The notes below the pieces were generated by a model, which had not been told where the DNA came from, did no database searches, and saw only the letters and a program-made list of their open reading frames with translations. A stretch of DNA of 6,321 nt, taken from Microcaldota archaeon. GTDB taxonomy: Archaea > Micrarchaeota > Micrarchaeia > Micrarchaeales > Micrarchaeaceae. The position numbers and the translations under genes are program-made. Positions 1-4,626 of the stretch are shown piece by piece (position 1 is the first letter of the stretch; each line of letters opens with the position of its first letter). The stretch lies in assembly GCA_021851535.1 (NCBI GenBank), contig JAJZDT010000030.1, positions 1 to 6,321 on the forward strand, given 5' to 3'.

Positions 1-27
1 TCATGTATAAATTTCATAAAAAATGGC
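1..27 (+). repeat. Left arm of a 27-bp perfect inverted repeat
   Basis: Bases 1-27 are the exact reverse complement of 171-197. After base 27 the match resumes for six more bases (28-33 against 167-162) if three bases, one kinase codon, are skipped on the kinase side. The arm touches the window edge, so its true length is unknown. The 143-bp spacer contains the left-edge tail and the 3' end of the kinase gene. Chance is not a reasonable explanation for 27 identical bases in a 6.3-kb window. Confidence 0.95.
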
Positions 28-92
28 AGCAAGCAAAGAATAAACAGATTATTGAGATGGCAATAATGGATTATTTATCTCAAAGCAAATAA
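1..92 (+). CDS. Possible 3' end of a rightward gene (partial, unidentified)
   Basis: A reading frame is open from the left edge and ends at TAA (90-92). Its last residues (about IIEMAIMDYLSQSK) look like an ordinary helical protein tail, but I recognise no family. The stop abuts the stop codon of the leftward kinase gene (93-95) with no gap, which matches the tight tail-to-tail packing elsewhere in the window. The caveat is serious. Bases 1-27 exactly match an internal stretch of that kinase gene, in the kinase's own reading direction but in a different frame from this one. In the kinase-like frame this edge reads SCINFIKNGSK and then stops at 64-66. So the edge may instead be a kinase gene remnant or a chimeric join, and at most the part after about base 28 can be trusted as native tail. 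Confidence 0.33.
   Translation, partial: MYKFHKKWQQAKNKQIIEMAIMDYLSQSK
18..23 (-). terminator. Candidate oligo-T terminator of the kinase gene
   Basis: The minus strand carries six T about 70 nt after the kinase stop codon. Archaeal RNA polymerase commonly stops at T-runs without needing a hairpin. The run sits inside the left arm of the inverted repeat, so it would be misplaced if that edge is an artefact. Confidence 0.3.
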
Positions 93-1007
93 TCAATATA
101 TCATCGTTCCAGATTTACCATTTAATATTTCATTTAACTTAAATATATTGCCTATGTATGCCTTGCTTCCGCCATTTTTTATGAAATTTATACATGATTC
201 TATTTTCGGCTTTATAGTACCGTTCTCGAAATTATCTAAGTTTTTTGCAAGATCTGATGCCTTGATTGATTTTATCGCACTCTTCTTATCTATATAATCT
301 GAATAGACGAATTCAGCATTTGTTAATATTATAAGTTTATTTGCACCTATCGAATTTGCAAGCAACTGACTTGTTCTATCCTTATCGATAACTGCGGACA
401 TACCAATAAATGATTTATTTTTAGGGACTATTGGTATTCCGCCCCCACCACAGGTTATGATTATATTCTTCTTTATTAGGCTATTTATTGCATCAATTTC
501 GAGTATGCCTTTTGGCTTAGGAGATGGAACTACCATCCTATATTTATTATTAACTTTTATATAATTGAATTTGGTCATTTTTAACTCATTATTTAGTTCC
601 TTTTTTGTATAAAATGGACCTACTTGCTTTAAAGGATTTTTAAAAGCGCTATCATTTTTATCAACATAAACATGTGCCAAAATTACAGAAATAGTAGATT
701 TTATTTTTAATTTATTTGCAGTATTTTTTAACGATAATTCTATTATAGAACCAATAGATGCTTGTGTTTCAGCATTTAACAGATATAGCGGCAATTTTGG
801 AACCTCTAATTTTGCATGCTCATTTCTATTTATCTCATCTCCTACCTGTGTACCATTACCATGCGTTATTACCATTTCACAGGACTTGGATAGTTTTATT
901 AGATCTAATGATATTCTATCCATATTCAGCCTCTCGTTTGAGACATCCTGATTACCAAAAGGATTCATAAGTGCGTTACCACCAAGGGCAACAACAATGC
1001 GGTCCAT
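93..1007 (-). CDS. arcC: Carbamate kinase (arcC-like)
   Basis: Carbamate kinase reversibly moves a phosphate between carbamoyl phosphate and ADP, giving ATP, carbamate and hence CO2 and ammonia. It is a soluble cytoplasmic dimer in the amino-acid kinase fold. At 304 aa it is a normal full length. Family motifs appear in order: VVALGGNAL (5-13), HGNGTQVG (49-56), the DKNDSAF...GPFYT segment (116-133), VVPSPKPKG (159-167), the glycine-rich CGGGGIPIV (186-194), AVIDKD (205-210) and KPKIES (266-271). Two positions differ from the usual pattern: T52 replaces the proline of HGNGPQVG, and N230 stands where ILTD normally has Asp. The ATG is chosen because a TATA-like box lies about 27 bp before it and the GGNAL strand begins at the usual distance. 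No arginine deiminase or ornithine carbamoyltransferase gene is in the window, so the source of carbamoyl phosphate is not shown. Fosfomycin-type kinases are related, but the carbamate kinase motifs fit better. Confidence 0.93.
   Translation of the reverse strand: MDRIVVALGGNALMNPFGNQDVSNERLNMDRISLDLIKLSKSCEMVITHGNGTQVGDEINRNEHAKLEVPKLPLYLLNAETQASIGSIIELSLKNTANKLKIKSTISVILAHVYVDKNDSAFKNPLKQVGPFYTKKELNNELKMTKFNYIKVNNKYRMVVPSPKPKGILEIDAINSLIKKNIIITCGGGGIPIVPKNKSFIGMSAVIDKDRTSQLLANSIGANKLIILTNAEFVYSDYIDKKSAIKSIKASDLAKNLDNFENGTIKPKIESCINFIKNGGSKAYIGNIFKLNEILNGKSGTMIY
171..197 (-). repeat. Right arm of the 27-bp inverted repeat, inside the carbamate kinase gene
   Basis: This arm lies in the 3' part of the kinase gene and encodes kinase residues 271-279 (SCINFIKNG). 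These belong to the helix after the KPKIES segment and are normal family sequence. The copy inside the kinase is therefore the original, and the copy at 1-27 is derived from it or joined to it. Confidence 0.95.
175..180 (+). terminator. Candidate oligo-T terminator for the rightward transcript entering at the left edge
   Basis: Six T on the plus strand lie about 83 nt past the TAA at 90-92, inside the kinase gene opposite its AAA/AAT codons. T-runs are common antisense to lysine-rich genes, so support is modest. Confidence 0.28.
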
Positions 1008-1028
1008 ATTATAAAAATGATAGAGAAC

Positions 1029-1040
1029 ATATAATAAATA
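1029..1040 (-). promoter_or_regulatory. TATA-like promoter box of the carbamate kinase gene
   Basis: The minus strand reads TATTTATTATAT here. The core (1038-1031) is centred about 27 bp upstream of the ATG at 1007, the usual distance from an archaeal TATA box to the transcript start. This predicts a leaderless or nearly leaderless mRNA, which agrees with the absence of a Shine-Dalgarno sequence. Confidence 0.6.
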
Positions 1041-1065
1041 TGTACAAATCTATTGTTGCAAAAGA

Positions 1066-1080
1066 ATATTATATTTTAAT
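1066..1080 (+). promoter_or_regulatory. TATA-like promoter box of the TPR/methyltransferase pair
   Basis: The plus strand reads ATATTATATTTTAAT. Its core (about 1069-1077) is centred roughly 24 bp before the GTG start at 1096, again predicting a leaderless transcript. Together with the kinase box it makes 1008-1095 a compact divergent promoter region. Confidence 0.55.
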
Positions 1081-1095
1081 ATCAATATTATTTAT

Positions 1096-1614
1096 GTGAA
1101 AGTCCAATATAAAAATGAAAAATTAGACCCGCGTGCACTGTTAAGAAGACTAGATAGTATCGATATGCAGAATTATGAATCATTACACAAAGCAGGAATG
1201 CAGATGATTAAAGATTTTCTTTATGAAGACGCAATAGAACTGTATACAAAATTAATAGAGTTTAATGCTAAAGACAAACGCCTTTATTATTATATAAGTA
1301 TTGCATTTGCTTCAAGAAATAATATAGATAACGCAATCAAATCCTTAGATAGCGCAATAGAGATTGATAAGGGATTTAAAGAGGCATATCTTTATAGAGG
1401 TATATTACATACTATTTGTGGAAAACTACATCTTGCCGCAGACGATTTTGAATGTGCAACAGGAGATGAAAAATTATCTGATCTTATAACTTTATTAAAC
1501 TATAATAAGGAACTTGGAAATGGAAGAAAAAAAGATGCAAAAGTAATTGCAGATGCGTTCTTATCAAAACAGAATGAATTCTCTTTGGACATGGAATTAT
1601 CACATATTATGTAG
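1096..1614 (+). CDS. Small TPR-repeat protein
   Basis: This 172-aa soluble protein is built mostly of tetratricopeptide repeats, helix pairs that form a binding surface for another protein. Three repeats can be read: about 28-60 (YEDAIELYTKLIEFNAKD), 62-94 (NIDNAIKSLDSAIEID) and 95-127 (YLYRGILHTICGKLHLAADDF). A further helical tail (128-160) may be a degenerate fourth repeat. There is no signal peptide, membrane segment or catalytic motif. The start is GTG: the ATG two bases earlier is followed at once by a stop, the next in-frame Met is residue 24, and the TATA-like box spacing supports GTG. The methyltransferase gene follows after 18 bp on the same strand, so the two are probably cotranscribed. 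A role as a partner or scaffold for that enzyme is inferred from position only. Confidence 0.85.
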   Translation: MKVQYKNEKLDPRALLRRLDSIDMQNYESLHKAGMQMIKDFLYEDAIELYTKLIEFNAKDKRLYYYISIAFASRNNIDNAIKSLDSAIEIDKGFKEAYLYRGILHTICGKLHLAADDFECATGDEKLSDLITLLNYNKELGNGRKKDAKVIADAFLSKQNEFSLDMELSHIM

Positions 1615-1632
1615 GCAGAAGTACGTGTTTTA

Positions 1633-2559
1633 ATGGACTACTTATTAATAGGGGGCAAAAGCTTAACAAAGCAAATGATAAAGGAGCATAATAATGGATG
1701 CATACTTTCTGATGGCGTAATACGTGTTAATGATCTATCTGATACAAACGATATCTTTTCACATGAGGTATATAAGATAGATATTGAATCGAATATAGAT
1801 TACTTATCCATTGCAAATTCCATTAAAAAAATAATAGATAGCAACTACTTGTTTAAAATAAAATGTTTTATTCGAGGAAATGATAGCTTTAATAAAAACA
1901 GTATTGGGTATAACAGCAGAGATATTGAAGTAAATGCCGGTAAGATCTTAGAGAATGAAGGTTTTAAAGTAAGCCTTGAAAACCCTTCGATTACAATTAT
2001 AATAAATATAATAAATAATAAAAGTTATATAACGAAAATTTCTGGAAATTATTTGGTGCACAATAAAACGCATATAAATAGAGCAGGATTTAAATTAGCA
2101 GAAGCATTTGATTATTTTAAAATAGATATTGAAAAATTAAAAATTAAAAAAGCATTAGATATAGGAGCTGCTCCAGGAGGCTTTAGTTACGAGATGGCAA
2201 AAAAAGGCATAGTAGTTGATGCAATCGATCCGGGATTACTAGATAGCAAACTAGTTGATATACATATAAACCACATAAAAAAAAGAATAGAGGATTTTTC
2301 CACCGATGTAGTATATGACATGATAACAAATGACATGAACATATTTCCATTGGAATCTGCAAGGATTGTACTTAGATTAAAAGAAAACCTAAAAGATGGA
2401 GGAATTGTTATAATGACTATAAAATGTATAAACAAAAAAAGCTACTCTTATTATATGAAACAGGTGCAGATGGAGCTAAAAGACTCATTTGAAAACTTCA
2501 AATTCAAACATCTTCCCCATAATAGAGCTGAACTTACAATGCTATGTATAAAAAAATAA
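1633..2559 (+). CDS. THUMP-FtsJ RNA 2'-O-methyltransferase
   Basis: This is a predicted S-adenosylmethionine-dependent methyltransferase for the ribose 2'-OH of rRNA or tRNA. The C-terminal half (about 150-308) has the FtsJ/RrmJ fold: the SAM-binding loop DIGAAPGGF (176-184), the acidic turn DAIDPG (196-201), and a complete K-D-K-E catalytic tetrad at K154 (AGFKLAEAF), D234 (ITNDMN), K264 (MTIKC) and E300 (RAELTML). The N-terminal half resembles a THUMP RNA-binding domain (about 50-137), including SRDIEVNAGKILENEGFKV and the typical LENPSITIIINI strand ending near SYI. THUMP joined to an RrmJ-like catalytic domain recalls bacterial RlmM, which acts on 23S rRNA. Plain RrmJ/RlmE proteins lack THUMP. 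The target cannot be read from sequence. The gene lies 18 bp after the TPR gene without a clear Shine-Dalgarno sequence, and its stop is one base from the converging aspS stop. Confidence 0.85.
   Translation: MDYLLIGGKSLTKQMIKEHNNGCILSDGVIRVNDLSDTNDIFSHEVYKIDIESNIDYLSIANSIKKIIDSNYLFKIKCFIRGNDSFNKNSIGYNSRDIEVNAGKILENEGFKVSLENPSITIIINIINNKSYITKISGNYLVHNKTHINRAGFKLAEAFDYFKIDIEKLKIKKALDIGAAPGGFSYEMAKKGIVVDAIDPGLLDSKLVDIHINHIKKRIEDFSTDVVYDMITNDMNIFPLESARIVLRLKENLKDGGIVIMTIKCINKKSYSYYMKQVQMELKDSFENFKFKHLPHNRAELTMLCIKK
2550..2556 (-). terminator. Candidate oligo-T terminator of aspS
   Basis: Seven consecutive T on the minus strand begin four bases beyond the aspS stop codon. The same bases on the plus strand are the final Lys-Lys codons of the methyltransferase. 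This is the longest T-run next to a gene end in the window and the best-placed terminator candidate. Confidence 0.5.
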
Positions 2560-2560
2560 T

Positions 2561-3841
2561 TTATGGAAAGAGTGTTTTCGGATCCCTTGGTATAAACATT
2601 GATTCTCTAACATTTTTTAGATCTAAGAGCTGCATTATCATTCTTGACAACCCAAATCCAAATCCACCATGCGAAGGAGCGCCATACTTGAAAAAATTCA
2701 AATAGAATTCTATATTATGCAAATGCAATCCCTTCGCTTTTGCCTGCTCGACTAATTTCTCATATCTATGCTCACGCTGTGCAAGCGTTGTTATTTCCAA
2801 CCCATTGTATATAAGATCGGCGCTATAAGTAGTATTTGGATTATTCTCAGGTTTCATATGATAGAATGGACGAACACTCTCGGGAAATTCGGTTAAAAAG
2901 ACAAATTCGTTATTTAATTTCTCTTTTACATATTTTCCAAGCTCTTTTTCTCCATCAGAATTAAGATCTGATTTTCTATCCACTTTTGCACCAGTAGCAT
3001 TCTCAACTATATCATAGGCTTCAGTCATGGTTATTTGTGGAAATGGCGTTTTTGGCACTACAACTTCAGTTCCAAATTTCTCCATTATCTCTTTACCATA
3101 TTGATTCTTAATTTTTTTAATTATATAAACAAGCCAATCCTGCTCAAATGAAATAATATCCTCAAAAGAGTTTATATATCCAATTTCAACATCAAGAGAG
3201 GTAAATTCTGTTGAGTGTCTATATGTAAATGAATGCTCCGCCCTAAATACAGGCCCAATTTCAAATACCCTGTTAAATCCAGAACATATAGCCATCTGTT
3301 TATAAAACTGCGGCGATTGTGCTAGAAATGCCTCACGGCCAAAGTAGGGAAGAGAGAACACCTCTGCACCACTTTCTGACGGTGCGCCAATTAATTTCGG
3401 TGAATGTATTTCTATGAAACCATTTTCTATAAAATATTCACGCGCATAACGCTCGAATGCGGTCTGCACTTTGAATATCATGCGATGCTTATCGCTTCTC
3501 AAATCAAGAAAACGCCATTCAAAACGCGTATCTACCTCAGCAGGCGTTTTACCGGACGGTTCAAGTGGTAGTGGGCTTGCTGCAATACTATATATCTTTA
3601 TTGCGCTGGGATGTATCTCGGTACCACTATTATCTTTACCAGGAATAAATTTTTCTTCTCCAACCACCCTAATGGATGATTGCCTTGTTAATTTATCAAA
3701 TTCAGCCAGAAGTGATTGGTCTATTTTTTTCTTATTTATTGTTACCTGCTTATATCCGTCTGTTGTATATACTTTAATAAAGCGTATTCCACCTAAATCA
3801 CGTATTTCCTCTACGAAACCTTCTATAGTTACCTCCGCCAA
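2561..3841 (-). CDS. aspS: Aspartyl-tRNA synthetase, archaeal type
   Basis: It attaches aspartate to tRNA(Asp), and in some archaea also to tRNA(Asn). At 426 aa it has archaeal length and lacks the bacterial GAD insertion. Domains: an OB-fold anticodon-binding domain (about 1-92, VEEIRDLGGIRFIKV), then a class II catalytic core with motif 1 (about 125-148, ending SPKL), the AQSPQFYKQ loop (174-182), motif 2 (FRAEHSFTYRHSTEF, 199-213) and motif 3 (GGFGFGLSRMIM, 392-403). The start is TTG. The frame is closed by TAA at 3853-3851, there is no ATG before the OB fold, and AAGGTG lies five bases upstream of the TTG. Oddities: E11 where the family usually has Trp or His, and TTLAQREHR (351-359) where SGGQREHR or SGAQREHR is usual. 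It could be a second, divergent paralogue, which the window cannot exclude. Confidence 0.95.
   Translation of the reverse strand: MAEVTIEGFVEEIRDLGGIRFIKVYTTDGYKQVTINKKKIDQSLLAEFDKLTRQSSIRVVGEEKFIPGKDNSGTEIHPSAIKIYSIAASPLPLEPSGKTPAEVDTRFEWRFLDLRSDKHRMIFKVQTAFERYAREYFIENGFIEIHSPKLIGAPSESGAEVFSLPYFGREAFLAQSPQFYKQMAICSGFNRVFEIGPVFRAEHSFTYRHSTEFTSLDVEIGYINSFEDIISFEQDWLVYIIKKIKNQYGKEIMEKFGTEVVVPKTPFPQITMTEAYDIVENATGAKVDRKSDLNSDGEKELGKYVKEKLNNEFVFLTEFPESVRPFYHMKPENNPNTTYSADLIYNGLEITTLAQREHRYEKLVEQAKAKGLHLHNIEFYLNFFKYGAPSHGGFGFGLSRMIMQLLDLKNVRESMFIPRDPKTLFP
2613..2618 (+). terminator. Candidate oligo-T terminator of the TPR/methyltransferase transcript
   Basis: Six T on the plus strand lie about 54 nt after the methyltransferase stop, inside aspS and opposite its lysine-containing LDLKN segment. 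A weaker T4 lies at 2575-2578. Confidence 0.3.
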
Positions 3842-3846
3842 ATAAA

Positions 3847-3852
3847 CACCTT
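3847..3852 (-). promoter_or_regulatory. Shine-Dalgarno sequence deciding the TTG start of aspS
   Basis: The minus strand reads AAGGTG, then five bases, then TTG at 3841. It partly matches the archaeal consensus GGAGGTGA. It is the clearest ribosome-binding site I see at a gene start in the window, and it supports a non-ATG start that would otherwise be doubtful. Confidence 0.6.
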
Positions 3853-3877
3853 AAATAAGACAATACAATTCTATTGG

Positions 3878-3889
3878 AAATATTAATAA
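3878..3889 (-). promoter_or_regulatory. TATA-like promoter box of aspS
   Basis: The minus strand reads TTATTAATATTT, centred about 43 bp before the TTG. A transcript start about 26 bp downstream would leave a leader of roughly 17 nt, just enough to carry the AAGGTG site. aspS therefore appears to have a short leader, while its neighbours look leaderless. Confidence 0.5.
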
Positions 3890-3918
3890 CACTATTCCAT
3901 GAGATAATTATTTTAAAG

Positions 3919-3946
3919 TTATTGATTAGATATAAATTATTGATTG
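3919..3946. repeat. 9-bp direct repeat flanking the nac TATA box
   Basis: TTATTGATT occurs at 3919-3927 and again at 3938-3946, a 19-bp period, with the TATA-like core TATAAATTA (3931-3939) between and touching the second copy. Such spacing could suit a regulator binding on either side of the box. In DNA this AT-rich it could also be chance. Confidence 0.4.
3931..3939 (+). promoter_or_regulatory. TATA-like promoter box of nac
   Basis: TATAAATTA is centred about 34 bp before the first ATG, so transcription should start near 3961 with a leader of only about 8 nt. No Shine-Dalgarno sequence is present between box and ATG. Confidence 0.55.
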
Positions 3947-3968
3947 TGTAATTATACTCTGTGATTAT

Positions 3969-4310
3969 ATGATGCCAAATATGGACCCAAGAGCATTAAA
4001 GAGTATGATGGCTAGAATGGGTATAAAGTCAACAGATATTAAGGCCGATAGAGTTATAATAGAGTCAGATCTTGCAAATATTGTTATCGAAAATCCAAGT
4101 ATAACAAAAATAGAGGCTCAGGGCACCATTAGTTTTCAGATAAGTGGAGACATTTCAGAAGAAAAGAAGAGTATTGAGGCACAGATCAGCAATGAGGATA
4201 TTGAAATGGTTATGCAAAAAACAGGAGTGAAGGATAGAGAACGTGTTGAATTAGCACTTGAAGAATCTGGAGGAGACATCGCTGAAGCGATAATAAAGCT
4301 CACTGAATAA
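3969..4310 (+). CDS. nac: Nascent polypeptide-associated complex protein (archaeal NAC, alpha-type)
   Basis: Archaeal NAC is a homodimer that binds ribosomes and nascent chains near the exit tunnel. At 113 aa it is the usual length. It begins with the family N-terminus (NMDPRALKSMMARMGIK, 4-20), continues with the NAC beta-barrel (about 21-62: ADRVIIESDLANIVIENPSITKIEAQGTISFQI), and ends with a UBA domain (about 72-113: NEDIEMVMQKTGVKDRERVELALEESGGDIAEAIIKLTE). The DIAEAIIKL ending is diagnostic. Two tandem ATG codons (3969 and 3972) are both possible starts and make almost no difference to the protein. It diverges from aspS across a 127-bp promoter region. Its last 11 bp overlap the 3' end of the convergent DUF424 gene. 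Confidence 0.95.
   Translation: MMPNMDPRALKSMMARMGIKSTDIKADRVIIESDLANIVIENPSITKIEAQGTISFQISGDISEEKKSIEAQISNEDIEMVMQKTGVKDRERVELALEESGGDIAEAIIKLTE
4216..4221 (-). terminator. Candidate oligo-T terminator of the glycosyltransferase/DUF424 transcript
   Basis: Six T on the minus strand lie about 79 nt past the DUF424 stop, inside nac opposite its QKT codons. Support is modest for the same base-composition reason as other T-runs antisense to genes. Confidence 0.28.
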
Positions 4311-4626
4311 TTTTATATGCATGAGCATACATAATTCCAGATTTAAGTCTTTTAACTCCGCTCTTTTTTATTATTTTTGAGTCTATTGCGGCTGAGACCG
4401 ACTCCTCACCAACAATATTTGCAGAGTATATGTCCTGCAATGATATCTTTTTGGCAAGCTCATTCGTATTAATTAAATCACCCATGTAAAAATCCGCATA
4501 ATTTTTTAGATCTATAAATATATCACCCTCCTCTATAATGCTGCCTATCAAGGATTTATCGCATAGTGCAAGCAATTTGCCATTCTCAGTATCATGTAGT
4601 TTTATGTATATCATATATTCATCCAT
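4300..4626 (-). CDS. DUF424 family protein, function unknown
   Basis: This 108-aa soluble protein matches the conserved archaeal DUF424 family, whose role is not known to me. Recognisable family segments are MIYIKLHDTENGKLLALCDKS (5-25), LIGSIIEEGDIFIDL (26-40), FYMGDLI (46-52), ANIVGEESVSAAID (69-82) and GIMYAHAYKI (97-106). There is no membrane segment or signal. Two starts are possible: the ATG at 4626, which overlaps the glycosyltransferase stop by 8 bp, or Met5 at 4614. Met5 fits the usual family N-terminus, and GGATGA lies four bases before it as a partial Shine-Dalgarno sequence, so it may be the true start. The overlap implies cotranscription with the glycosyltransferase. A functional link is not established. 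The 3' end overlaps nac by 11 bp. Confidence 0.87.
   Translation of the reverse strand: MDEYMIYIKLHDTENGKLLALCDKSLIGSIIEEGDIFIDLKNYADFYMGDLINTNELAKKISLQDIYSANIVGEESVSAAIDSKIIKKSGVKRLKSGIMYAHAYKIIQ
4364..4378 (+). terminator. Candidate oligo-T terminator of nac
   Basis: The plus strand has T6 (4364-4369) and T5 (4374-4378) separated by ATTA, about 54 nt beyond the nac stop and opposite the KIIKK codons of DUF424. Two close T-runs make this one of the better terminator candidates. Confidence 0.42.

Noticed and set aside
758..970. Rightward open frame of 70 codons opposite the kinase gene
   Set aside because: It is a shadow of the conserved kinase N-terminal region, with no promoter or ribosome-binding site.
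2187..2435. Leftward open frame of 82 codons within the methyltransferase gene
   Set aside because: It is antisense to the SAM-binding and catalytic segments of the methyltransferase. Its apparent hydrophobicity mirrors the lysine- and isoleucine-rich sense strand.
3471..3845. Rightward open frame of 124 codons opposite aspS
   Set aside because: It lies antisense to the well-conserved 5' part of aspS, has no family resemblance, and is serine-rich as expected for a shadow of the real gene.
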